64,000 bases of DNA from Byssochlamys sp. IMV 00236 (taxonomy: Eukaryota; Ascomycota; Eurotiomycetes; Eurotiales; Thermoascaceae): positions 1-64,000 of the forward strand of contig MSJH02000820.1 in assembly GCA_001931875.2 (NCBI GenBank). Reading direction: 5' to 3'. Positions 41,169-51,672 of the stretch are shown piece after piece. The position numbers and the translations under genes were made by a program. The notes beneath the pieces were generated by a model. That model had not been told where the DNA came from, ran no database searches, and saw nothing but the letters and a program-made list of their open reading frames with translations. How positions within the stretch are numbered: the stretch's first letter is position 1; each line of letters opens with the position of its first letter.

Positions 41169-42584
41169 TCAATAGTCGGAGGAAGAACTGGCGGCAAGCC
41201 ACGCCTCAAGCTCAGATTGAGGATAGGGAAAGATTTTCATGTTTCGGGCACCATTTTCGATCAAGAACTGACATCCGTCTTCTTCTCCTGAGAAAACATA
41301 CTGGATGGTTAGATTCTTCTGGCCAGGCGGTCCAACTCGAAACAGGCATGTCTCCGTAACCTGTTGCCATGAGTTCATTGCATGGTAGACACTGTCTGGT
41401 TTCCGCGAAACTGTACCGATCACGAGAATAGCTTGTCTATACTTTCGCAGGTGTAATGGAAGAGACTTTACGGTGCGGCAGAGCCAAATCAGTTCCTTCC
41501 ACTCATTGCTAGGCCAGTAAATGCATTGGACATCTGATGCTGACAAGCTCTCGATGGCGGCATTCGGAATGCGGAGACAGACAATGACGATAGATTCACA
41601 ATTAGCGCGCCGTTTAGCATATGCAGCATGGTACTCTGCCACATGGTGGTCCGGCGTAAAGTAGAAGAGGGATCGAGTGCCACTGAGGTCGCTCGGTGCT
41701 GAGCTTAGAAGGGTGCTAATGCGATCCAAGGTTCCGGCCTCGTCGAAAAGACCAGCAATGCGGCCCTGATCGAGGCCCTTGAAGAGCACAGTATGTCCAG
41801 GAGCGTTGCGGGCAGCGATGGCACTTGTCGAGCCCCAGATATCCAGGCCAATGCCAGGCGTATCCTGTTGTTGAAAGCCAGAGACGGAATGTTGACCTTG
41901 GCCGGCTGAAGACGATGACTCTGTAGCAATGTCCGAGCCGCCTTGTCGTCCTCCTTGCTTATCACCTGGACGAGTGGCAATCCGCCGTAGCTGCATCTCT
42001 CGCTCATGTGATGATCTCTGAATGTCTTCGAGCCCTGCGTAGCGCATGTTGACAGTGTCATTGACCCAGTAGAGGCATGACTGGGATAGGCGAAGATACT
42101 TAAAGCGAGGATCCATGATGGCATTCTGTACGTCAACAGCCACACCACACCTGTTCAGGCACGCTCGCCACTCCTGGTCGTTATCATCTGCAGCGTCAAC
42201 CCGGTTTTCGAAGGAACCGATGATGAAGTCTTTGAAAGTGACTATCCATCCACCATCGTCGGGATCAGTCTCGCGAAGGGGTCCCTGAGCCGGCCAGCTG
42301 GTCCATTGGTTCCACAGCTCGGTAGCCTTTGCTTCAGATAGGCCAACATAGACAAGAGTTTCGTATGAGATGAGGGCCACAGGAATCATGGCAAATGCAC
42401 CGTCGGCAGCTGGAGAAGAGAGAGAAATGTTGAGAGATATATCATGGTTCTCTTCATCGCTAGAGCGGTTCAGTCGACGTTTGTGCAGTCGCTGGGATCC
42501 AGTGGTCCTGCCAGGGCCTAGCAAGCCACAATTGATTAATTCGGCAGAGTCCAAAGGTGCGAGAATTGTGCTTTCGGACATCAC
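41169..42584 (-). CDS. Unknown 471-aa fungal protein, possible ADP-ribosyltransferase-like fold
   Basis: A single uninterrupted frame codes for 471 aa. I do not recognise a named family. Residues 1-60 are polar and disordered, 65-200 look globular (SYETLVYVGLSEAKATELW; repeated Trp), and 201-250 are a Gly/Ser/Gln linker. The C-terminal domain (262-465) has the order VLFKG (266-270), LFYFTPD (306-312), AEYHAAYA (316-323) and a Trp-rich helix ending WKELIWLCR. That order recalls ADP-ribosyltransferase-like domains of the DUF3990 type (HG..., GFYxT...A..WA, W..FI..NR), but the usual first-strand His/Arg is not obvious, so this is weak inference. It is transcribed away from the NADAR gene across a 675-bp spacer. 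No signal peptide or membrane segment is apparent. Confidence 0.7.
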   Translation of the reverse strand: MMSESTILAPLDSAELINCGLLGPGRTTGSQRLHKRRLNRSSDEENHDISLNISLSSPAADGAFAMIPVALISYETLVYVGLSEAKATELWNQWTSWPAQGPLRETDPDDGGWIVTFKDFIIGSFENRVDAADDNDQEWRACLNRCGVAVDVQNAIMDPRFKYLRLSQSCLYWVNDTVNMRYAGLEDIQRSSHEREMQLRRIATRPGDKQGGRQGGSDIATESSSSAGQGQHSVSGFQQQDTPGIGLDIWGSTSAIAARNAPGHTVLFKGLDQGRIAGLFDEAGTLDRISTLLSSAPSDLSGTRSLFYFTPDHHVAEYHAAYAKRRANCESIVIVCLRIPNAAIESLSASDVQCIYWPSNEWKELIWLCRTVKSLPLHLRKYRQAILVIGTVSRKPDSVYHAMNSWQQVTETCLFRVGPPGQKNLTIQYVFSGEEDGCQFLIENGARNMKIFPYPQSELEAWLAASSSSDY

Positions 42585-43259
42585 GATAAAAAGAAGCTTA
42601 TGGCTCCGTGATTCGAATATATAGAGAAAGATTTTGCCTTATTTGTATTGTCATGATTCACCAGAGCTTGATTTGCGAATTGAGACGTGAAAATAGAAGA
42701 GAAGAGGGATGCGAGATGAAGTATATATCCTCGTGCTGGAGACAAGCAGATGCGATCTTGAGGGTCAGTTTTCGCCGAGTGAGTCAGAACCACAAAAACG
42801 CTGCAGCTATTAAACTAGAAGAAGGAATGAATTGTATGCTGATTCACTACGAAAGGGGAATGGGTTGAGGTCCTAAGGTGTATGCAGGTCAGCCAACCTT
42901 GGAAGTTATTATATTTCCAGAATAGGCTTAGTATTGGTCGGCGTGTCTGACTCTAATCCTGTTCTACGAAATTAATTTGTTACAACCAGGTTTTACTGTA
43001 CTCTAGAGAAGAGTACCTAGGTAGAGTAGAGTAGAGTAAATTAACGGATCCAAGGCTAGTGGCATATTTACACTATATCTATTCTACGTCATAAGTTAGT
43101 TATTTCCAAGAACCGACTATTAGGCTGCCTCCCGCTTACTCTATACTTCACTCAACTTACAGAAGAACCTCTATATCGATCCATCCCGCCATGATTCTAA
43201 CCACAACCCAAAAAAATGACCAACAAGTCAAGGAGATCATTACCCGATGATAAAACGCA
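42585..43259. promoter_or_regulatory. Divergent intergenic promoter region (471-aa gene / NADAR gene)
   Basis: This 675-bp spacer lies between two outward-facing start codons and must hold both promoters. It includes a short purine-rich microsatellite (repeated GTAGA near 43021-43038). No specific operator is recognisable. Confidence 0.5.
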
Positions 43260-43907
43260 ATGAAGCGACAAAAGAAGAGCTCTGCAAGCCTGCATACAAC
43301 TCAACCAGACAAGCCAACCAATATCGATGGACCCATCTTCTTCTACATGCCAGATGACACACACGGCGAGTTCTGCCAGTGGTTTCCCTCCCCTTTTACC
43401 CTCAGCAAGACCGAGATATCCTCACAGATCGGCTACGCCATAGACGACGACGCCGCCGAGGGGAGCATCACTTTCACCTGCGCCGAACAGTTCATGATGT
43501 ACTGCAAGGCCGGCCGATTCCACGACAGAGAAACTCAAAGACGAGTCCTTGCAACTACCTCCCCGAAGGAGCAGAAACGACTGGGCAGGTTGACGGCAGG
43601 TTTCACAGACGTGAGCTGGGGCGAGGTTAAGAGTCTGGTGGTTGTGGCTGGTACCATTGCCAAGTTCGGACAGAATCCAAAATTGAAAAGCAAGCTGCTT
43701 GCTACTGGTGATCGGTTGCTGGTAGAGGCGGCATCAAATGATAGGGTATGGGGTATTGGATATACGGCTAAGCATGCTATGTCGTATCGACAGCATTGGG
43801 GGGAAAATCGGTTGGGGAAGGCACTTATGGAGGCTAGAGAGCATCTGCGACAGGAAGATGCTAAGAGGGATGACAATCTGCTAATAGGGCATGAGCCTCG
43901 TGTCTGA
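43260..43907 (+). CDS. NADAR-domain protein (YbiA/DUF1768 family N-glycosidase-like)
   Basis: The 215-aa single-exon protein consists almost entirely of one NADAR domain. Visible motifs are FFYMPDD (27-33), a CAEQFMMYCKA block (74-84, matching EH.FQA.K of YbiA with the acidic residue kept), KFGQN (135-139), LLVEAASNDRVWGIGY (153-168, matching LVE...D..WG.G) and GENRLGKALMEAR (181-193). Known NADAR proteins cleave N-glycosidic bonds: plant and bacterial YbiA-type enzymes act on damaged riboflavin precursors, and others remove ADP-ribose from guanine. The substrate here cannot be told from sequence. The first 20 residues are polar and probably flexible. It is divergent from the 471-aa gene. The family is common in fungi, so the neighbourhood alone proves nothing. 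Confidence 0.88.
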   Translation: MKRQKKSSASLHTTQPDKPTNIDGPIFFYMPDDTHGEFCQWFPSPFTLSKTEISSQIGYAIDDDAAEGSITFTCAEQFMMYCKAGRFHDRETQRRVLATTSPKEQKRLGRLTAGFTDVSWGEVKSLVVVAGTIAKFGQNPKLKSKLLATGDRLLVEAASNDRVWGIGYTAKHAMSYRQHWGENRLGKALMEAREHLRQEDAKRDDNLLIGHEPRV

Positions 43908-45164
43908 GAGGTTTAGCAAAGCAGCTTCTTCAACGTGATATATCGCGTTGTGACCCAGAACGTTCACCTATTCTTGCTCGGGTCTCAAATCGCATTCGAG
44001 GTGCTCTAGCTGGCAATTCAATGGGGTTCCCAAACGCTAGTGTGGGAAGACGACAAAGTTCAGGGCATCGCGGCTGTTTGAGACGCAGGGGAAAGAGATA
44101 GATACAGCCCTCTCGGTACTTGCAACGCCCACCGAACAGCCTTCAGGGGGCTCTCCAGACCCGTTACCTGACCAACCTCCCTTGGATTCATCGAGAATGG
44201 AAGATAAGGAAGGTGAAGAGGGAGCAATGCAGAAAAGAGTGTTCAATGGAATGCAATGGTTGCTAGAGGTCGACATCGGTGGAAACCACGAGCACTGCTA
44301 TGACTGAGGGAGAGCTCTGGCTCGGGATTGAGGATTTTGAGGGCCAAGATAATTGAATATAGCAATATTTAGGAGGGAATGTCGTTGCACTTCCACCTAG
44401 TGTCAAAGGCGCACTGCATTTTCACTTTAAAGTATTCCTAGTATAGAAGCGGTGCTCAAGGCAGGCGGCAGCAGGCAACGTCGATTCGAAAGGAACTGAC
44501 TGCCTAAGAGGGATAGCGGGACTAATCTAGGATCCGCGAGAATTACAGTAGGATAGGATGGATCTATATAAGGTCCTTGCAGGTTTGATGGATCTCTAAT
44601 CTATTCCACTAGTTTATTTCGCTCCCATTTGCTTGTGGCTTTGTCTCAACTGCGTCTGTCTCCGTGTCTACTCGCCTACTAGATTACTATATCAAGTTAA
44701 AACCTAGAGCAGTCATATTAGAGCCCTAGAGAATTCAGACTTATGGGTTAAGTTAAGCCTACAGTAAGTCCTTAGCTCAATCTAAAAAGTTAAGCCCAGA
44801 ATCTTGGCTTAACTGGGGGCCTTGGTGAGTTAAGTTTTAATTTAACTCATAAGTAACCCCATTAATTCTGTTGATAATTTCTGCTGTTTTGGAGGCATAG
44901 ATACTTAGTAGTGGGATAATCTTGATTTTCGAAGCGCGAGAAACGTAGTGAGGGTAATTCGCTTATGGGTTTAATCTGCTTAATGGCGAAACACATTACT
45001 ATTAATGCCTTTACTATTCGCCGGCGAGATGCTATATATCCTAACACCTAGGTGTAAAGATATCTAGGTCTAAGGCCGTCACAATAAGGAATAGCGAGGA
45101 TCGCAAACGAGACGAAGAGCTCAAACGAAGATAGAACTTAGAAGCGAAAGTCCGAATCCGTAAG
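43908..45164. other. Intergenic region between NADAR and 724-aa genes
   Basis: No coding frame here looks real. Its 3' half carries a small fold-back repeat (44739-44854), listed separately. Otherwise I see nothing definite. Confidence 0.5.
44739..44854. repeat. Small fold-back (MITE-like) repeat
   Basis: ACTTATGGGTTAAGTTAA at 44739-44756 is inverted at 44837-44854 with two mismatches in 18 bases. A second, inner inverted pair (AGTTAAGCC / GGCTTAACT) lies at about 44790-44816. The element is 116 bp, non-coding and repeats the GTTAAG motif. No clear target duplication was found. Confidence 0.5.
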
Positions 45165-47339
45165 TTATGAAACCTCAAATGTCTCCTTATTCCATCCATA
45201 TACCCTTTTCAGACGCCGTGCGAATATGGGGATCAGGTACCCTTCAATTCGGGACTTGTGTGGCCGGTGTACCGTAAGTGACTTTCTCACTGCCATTGTA
45301 TCAGGTGGGAGAAATGTGTAAACTGAGCCAAATTTCGGTAGGATGGAGAACCCTAATTTCACCAGTGCCAATTCAAACGCAGCCCAGCTTACTGAGCCGC
45401 GTGAGTTCGACTTTTCAAACAGCGTGGAGAAGACACTGGCCGTTGATGGATCCACTCTGAAAGTCTGTGATGGTGAAGTCTGTTCCTCCACCACAGGCGG
45501 CTCCACTCGTAGTGTAGTTTCAAAAGCGGACGAACGCGGAGGACGGGTCTTCTCCTTTTCCCTCCGCCTTTCTACTCGAGTATCCAGTGGCTCTGGGACA
45601 GAGATGGCAGGTTGCACCGATTCAGCTTGAGTTTGCTCCAGCTTCGCCTTTGCTTGTTGATACTGGATTGTGAGACCGGAAATAGAATCCTCGATCAAAT
45701 CTCGGTATAGGGATCCCATTCTTGTACCGGTTCCTTCGACGACGAAGTGATCGAGAGTATTCAACGCGCTTTCAGCCATTCCCGGCTCTAGAAGATTGTT
45801 GATAGGTGCCACATAGTCGTGCAGGTTAATGTTCTTTCCTAGCCGATTTAACTCGGTATCTAACTCCTGATATTTGGAGATAAACAGCTGTCCCGTCTTA
45901 CGGGAAGCCGAGGGTATTGGAAGCACTGATGAGAGGTCCTGAATGGACCCGATGATGACAGCCAGATCACACAGGGACTCGGCTTCGAGATCTGCCAATC
46001 TCTCCCGCTCCGTAGGATGTGCTTCGTGAAGGCCACTCAACTTCTTGATCCAGTCGACGGCATTAGCAGCATTTGTCTCTGACTGGCAGAGACGCAGCAT
46101 ATAGTGAAGCTGAGGATCCGATCTGGTCAGTTGTTCGGGATTACACTTCAAGATAACGCGTGCGTTGCCAGCACGGTCGTACGCATTAGATACCCTTTTG
46201 AACCACTTTGATCCTGCTCTTGCCCGGACATGGCGCTTGAAGAGGGCTCTGGAGCGCTCATACTCAAGATATAGAATATTGGATATCTCTTGAAGAAGAA
46301 TGGCCCGGTAGACTTTATCCGTGGTCGTGGTTCTGAGGAGCTCAAGGAGACGACAAATGTACCCCCAGACCGCAGCGCCTTTAACTGCGCTATGGATTGC
46401 ATCAAAAAAGGCAGGACTGATGTACTTATCAGTGTGAACCGGCAATCTGCGCCCTTTCTCGTCGGCAACAAGTTCTGGCCGGCTGAAGAACCAAGCGTTG
46501 ACAGCGTGAGCAAGAACGGCCGGCTCTGTGGAGAGGAGCTCTAGATACTCCTCCAGAGATTCCTGTTGATCTCGGGCGCTGGCAATCAGGTCCGGGAGAG
46601 TAGGCCTCGCTGTGGGGGTTTGATCAGATAACGCAGTAAGAGCCGCTGTGGCTGCTTTGTCTGACTTTCTTGGTCGGCTCCCCCGATCTCTGCCTTCTGA
46701 ACGCGTGTCCAGGATATCATCGACAATGATGTTGAGGCCCTGTAGCAGAGAAAACTGCCTTAGCAGTATCAACTCGCCGGTTGATTGAGGAACGCAGAGT
46801 CCGGCTCGAATGGCGGGTTCAAAAGCAGCCAGAACGTCAGAATGGTCGGATAAGACTTCATACGATGCCCCGTATTGATTACCATCCATGAACAATGTAT
46901 AGCAGTTATGGAAAGGTTGACTGTGCTGATAACCTTTGGCGTTCATCTTTTGGATGAAGGCATGATCTCCAGGTTCACCATTGGCACCAGTGCAATACTG
47001 TTCGAAAAGGGACTTCGTAGCACGGTGTTTGAGGAGGCCCAGCAGGAAATCCGATCCTGGTTCCGTGATATCGCGTAGATTCCACTCTGGTATGATTATG
47101 GCATCCCCCAACGACCGGTCCAAAGGGTGTTTCAGAACAACACCATTGATTGCACCAGCCTTAAGACAAGTCGCCCGTCCTTTCTGATCGAGTGACCGCC
47201 AGACACACTCAATAGCAGCCGCGTGCCTATTGTATTTCCGGACGAGGTCGTCATGGAGTTCTCTCAAGACACTGGGATCCATAGTTCCTCCCATCTTTCT
47301 GAGATTGCCCCAGTTACTGCCTGTGCTGGTAATCGACAC
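45165..47339 (-). CDS. Conserved fungal protein of unknown function, 724 aa
   Basis: A single uninterrupted frame. The N-terminal two thirds (about 20-580) look helical and soluble, with recognisable blocks such as SDFLLGLLKHRATKSLFEQYC, CYTLFMDGNQYG, CVPQSTGELILLRQ and LNIIVDDILDTR. These resemble a fungal protein family that annotation pipelines often leave as hypothetical or call 'ipa protein'; I know no function. A Lys/Arg/Pro/Ser-rich linker spans about 580-635. The C-terminal 75 residues form a separate small domain: SWAAFELALVKLGF, GSVYTF (671-676), VHRPH (690-694) and RRLKRVYGW (708-716). That layout recalls HicA-like/dsRBD-fold domains (GSH.xF...HxPH), but this is inference. Several Met codons near the N-terminus (1, 16, 20) could be the start. 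Confidence 0.75.
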   Translation of the reverse strand: MSITSTGSNWGNLRKMGGTMDPSVLRELHDDLVRKYNRHAAAIECVWRSLDQKGRATCLKAGAINGVVLKHPLDRSLGDAIIIPEWNLRDITEPGSDFLLGLLKHRATKSLFEQYCTGANGEPGDHAFIQKMNAKGYQHSQPFHNCYTLFMDGNQYGASYEVLSDHSDVLAAFEPAIRAGLCVPQSTGELILLRQFSLLQGLNIIVDDILDTRSEGRDRGSRPRKSDKAATAALTALSDQTPTARPTLPDLIASARDQQESLEEYLELLSTEPAVLAHAVNAWFFSRPELVADEKGRRLPVHTDKYISPAFFDAIHSAVKGAAVWGYICRLLELLRTTTTDKVYRAILLQEISNILYLEYERSRALFKRHVRARAGSKWFKRVSNAYDRAGNARVILKCNPEQLTRSDPQLHYMLRLCQSETNAANAVDWIKKLSGLHEAHPTERERLADLEAESLCDLAVIIGSIQDLSSVLPIPSASRKTGQLFISKYQELDTELNRLGKNINLHDYVAPINNLLEPGMAESALNTLDHFVVEGTGTRMGSLYRDLIEDSISGLTIQYQQAKAKLEQTQAESVQPAISVPEPLDTRVERRREKEKTRPPRSSAFETTLRVEPPVVEEQTSPSQTFRVDPSTASVFSTLFEKSNSRGSVSWAAFELALVKLGFSILPKFGSVYTFLPPDTMAVRKSLTVHRPHKSRIEGYLIPIFARRLKRVYGWNKETFEVS

Positions 47340-48448
47340 TCATGAAATAAATATCGCGATCTCTACGAACCTGAAAGCTCAATCTCGGCCAAATTAAATG
47401 ATGAAATAATGACAAGTGCAAGGCAACGTAGGGCACTAGCAAGAATTCTCTCACCCTTCGCATTAGGTTTAGATAGCCACGTAGTACCTAGGTAGGATAG
47501 CCAGATCACCTAGCTCGCTTTAGCTTCTTAGCTGGTCTCCTGGATTGAGTAATTATTCGAAGCAGCTCCAAGAAATTATATGCGCGAGAGGAAGTGTTTT
47601 AAGAGATAATGGGGAATCAGTCACGGTACTTTGGTTGTAGCAGCCTGTGCTGTTGAAATCGTAGACGACTGTTTCTTTTCTACTTACTTACTTAAGTGGA
47701 GTCCTCTCTTCCCCCGCTTCGGGCTACTTAGTGCCGCTGGATTCTAGAATCATACGATTTTACTATGCAATAACTATGGAAATAACTAGATCTTGGAGTA
47801 AAGGTGACTCACGCTCAACTGGTCAAGAAGTACAGCTGAATGTGAATAATAATGTGATATTATATTAAATCAACACTTGCCTTGCTCCCGGAAAGGATAT
47901 CTCTGAGAGTACACCTGCACCGGTAGATCCGGGGCATTCCTCATGATGTATGAGGTCACGAGTCGACCGGGCGCTGGCATGATTCGGATGCTGCTCGGGA
48001 CCCCGCAGTCTGCATATACTCTGGCCATATATATATATGTAGAACTTCCAACCACGGTGGCTATTACTCCTGATCTGAGTTCCTTGCAATTCTTGTCCTA
48101 CTGTAAAGAGTCTTCGACATCAGTCATTGACAGCTGTTCTCGCCTCACTGTGCAATTTTACCACTGGCACAGTGTTATCCATCCAAGAGTTTCCAACTAC
48201 CGGCACACACCACTTCGTAGTGCCTCCCAAAACGATTTCTGTATGTGCAGAGAACCGCAATTCATCAAGAATTTCCTGAGTCGAGCTCCAGCTAGAAAGC
48301 GCCAAAGCATCGCTCAACGACTTACGGGCGTTGGTTTGTTGCTACCGGACTGACTTGCATCCATTATTAATGAGTATAGCAGCTGACTCCTTGCCAGGAA
48401 GCCTCATTAATTCGACAGCTTGCGCTCTTCCAATACCACTCTTGTACA
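47340..48448. other. Divergent intergenic region
   Basis: This lies upstream of both the 724-aa gene and the STF2-like gene. It contains short repeats of CTTA (about 47683-47695) and a CCTAGGTAGG block near 47490. An open frame at 47943-48353 has no recognisable sequence or codon character and is not called as a gene. An upstream ATG at 48370 opens a frame that overlaps the STF2-like start out of frame if transcribed. Confidence 0.4.
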
Positions 48449-49048
48449 AGTAAGTCAGCTCATTCCATCGGAGAAACAGACACAATCATTCCATAACAAG
48501 TCAGCTTGATGCTTGCAATGACTAGATTGCTTTCCTTGGCAGTACGACTAATGCATGCTAGTGACGCGCTCGCACAAACTGAACGATCGGGACCACACCG
48601 GGCCCGCTGAGGATGAACATCTTCCTCGCTACTTTGCAAAGACGGGTCCCGTCGCTGTCGATCCCCACAAGACGAAGAAGAATGGGGCTGGGAAGGGTAA
48701 CTGGTAAGATCTTCTTCACACATATTCGGACAGCTACAGTTACGCGGTGTCAATTGTTTCGTGAAAAGGAACCTGGCAGGACTAATTGCACATACTTGTT
48801 CTAGGGGCCGCTCCGGAGAGGAGGTACAAGACTATGAATATACATTCACCAATACGCGACGCCATTCCAATAGCAGTAACCATGGCCTGACCGACTTCAA
48901 AACCAAGTTTGAAACTGTCGAAGCGGAGCCTGTATTCGAAGAGGAACTGCATGGACAGCCTGAGCCAGGTCAGACAGGCGCCTATATTATCTCCAAAGTT
49001 GACAGTAATGAAAGCAGCGGTAGCACTACTGAGAGCGCCAAGGACTAA
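48449..49048 (+). CDS. STF2/TMA10-family protein (ribosome/ATPase-associated stress protein)
   Basis: Coding exons are 48449 (first base of ATG only), 48562-48703 and 48805-49048, giving 128 aa. The family signature is clear: PRYFAKTGPV, then KTKKNGAGKGNWGRSGEE, matching the yeast STF2/TMA10 block GSGKGNWGKPGDE; the Asn-Trp lies at the second intron. In yeast these small hydrophilic proteins associate with ribosomes or stabilise the F1F0-ATPase inhibitor complex and aid desiccation tolerance. Intron 1 (48450-48561, GTAAGT...GACTAAT...CTAG) splits the start codon A|TG, giving MTRSHKLN, which agrees with the family's MTRxxK start. The alternative is an ATG at 48555 without splicing, giving MLVTRSHKLN. 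The tail is acidic and Ser-rich. Confidence 0.85.
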
Positions 49049-49608
49049 GTATTGAACTTGAAGGACGAATGCGTTGGGGTGCAGTTATCACAAGATATGA
49101 AAGGGAAGGTTCTATGTTTGCCTATTATGATGTATTATTATTATTATTATCATTATATGTCGGAATGATTAGTTAGTTATTTTTCTACGGTACTTACTTA
49201 CATATCTTCTTCATTGGAGCCGCAGAGTTTTAGAATCAGTAAGCAGTCGATGAGTATCCAGTGGCGCCCGGGTAAGCCCCACCAATGAAGGACAGGCCGA
49301 TGTCAGCCCGAAGGCCCCGAACCGCTCCGTATGGAGCGCTCCCTTGCCTCGCCCATCTGTCTCAGATTCACTTCTGCATACAATTCTTCAATTCCAACAT
49401 CCTCAGCACTCGAATCACGGTATAAGCAGTTTGCCATCAATCGCCTCAAAAACCTGTGTTTCTTATACCTCGCGCCGCTTCGTGCCGCATTGCTACTGCA
49501 TACGGCAATCAGACGGTGCATGTGCGTTTGCTCTTATCGACGCCCCTTTCGAATGAACGAGTCATAAGAAGCAGACGCGCAGATAGTCCAAGATACATCG
49601 CAATCACC
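49049..49608. promoter_or_regulatory. Intergenic region and hemB promoter
   Basis: It includes an (ATT)n microsatellite at about 49131-49148 and a CCAAT box at 49282-49286, about 320 bp before the hemB ATG. CCAAT-binding (HAP/AnCF) control of haem genes is known in aspergilli, so the box is plausible but untested. Small frames here look non-coding. Confidence 0.35.
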
Positions 49609-50793
<1,185 letters not shown>

Positions 50794-51672
50794 TTACAAT
50801 TGCTGCTTTTTTTTTTCGCCCTAAAAACCATCAACCCCCCTCCCGCTTTATTTCATGCGAATCTAGATTATGTACAACGTCCTCGTCTACCAAGCATCAT
50901 GTCCTATGCATATCTTCAATGGGTCGCTCTGTGTGTGAAGCTAATGTGCAGTTGTCCACTGTGATGAATATGAAAAGAATTTCGGATTTGATATCTACAT
51001 TGGTTCTATTTATGCATGATAAGGCCTGTTTGAGTAACTGTCTGTCTGTCTTGTTATAGTTTATGTTTATCTCCTCCTTCCCCTCTTTTTTTTTTTTTTT
51101 TTTTTTATNNNNNNNNNNNNNNNNNNNNNNNNNTGAAAATGAAATATAGACTATATCTGCTTTTCTGTTTCATTAGTTATTGTTATTACTATCCTGCGAA
51201 GAATGCTGTATTTTTAGACCTCTGCTATGTCAATTTAATGCGCAGCCAGAACTTGGGAGGCCTTAAGAAAACCTTCGTCATTATTCGTTATATTACCCGA
51301 TAAATCCACATTAATCAGGAAATCATTTATAGAAGAAAACGCTAAGAGGGGTCAAAAGTTGCAAACTGAGCCATCAATAGGGTAAACCAGAAAGTCTGAG
51401 CCTGCCAGACTTAATTAATTACACAGTAATATAGACTGGAACATGTGTCACATGAAAAAAGAAAAAAAAGAAAAGAGAGAGAGAGAGATCACAAAAACAA
51501 AAGCCACAGATTGTCCAAATAGTTACGCCAATGCAAGTAAGACAGTTGTAGAAACATGTCTCATGATAACTAGTCCATCCACACAAATCATAATATTATT
51601 TTGAAGAGAGAACTATGCAATTTCCAACAGTGTCCCCTCATGGCTTTAACAATAATCATATACATAAGCATC
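50794..51672. other. Intergenic region with assembly gap
   Basis: Convergent 3' ends of hemB and the Zn2Cys6/acetyltransferase gene. It contains a poly-T run at about 51085-51106 that leads into 25 N at 51109-51133, and a GA-rich microsatellite at about 51460-51488. No gene is seen. Confidence 0.7.
51109..51133. other. Assembly gap (25 N)
   Basis: Run of N directly after a poly-T tract, so probably unresolved homopolymer rather than missing coding sequence. Its true length is unknown. Confidence 0.99.

Noticed and set aside
47943..48353. 136-aa open frame upstream of the STF2-like gene
   Set aside because: No recognisable motif or intron logic, overlaps a minus-strand frame, and lies in the promoter interval.
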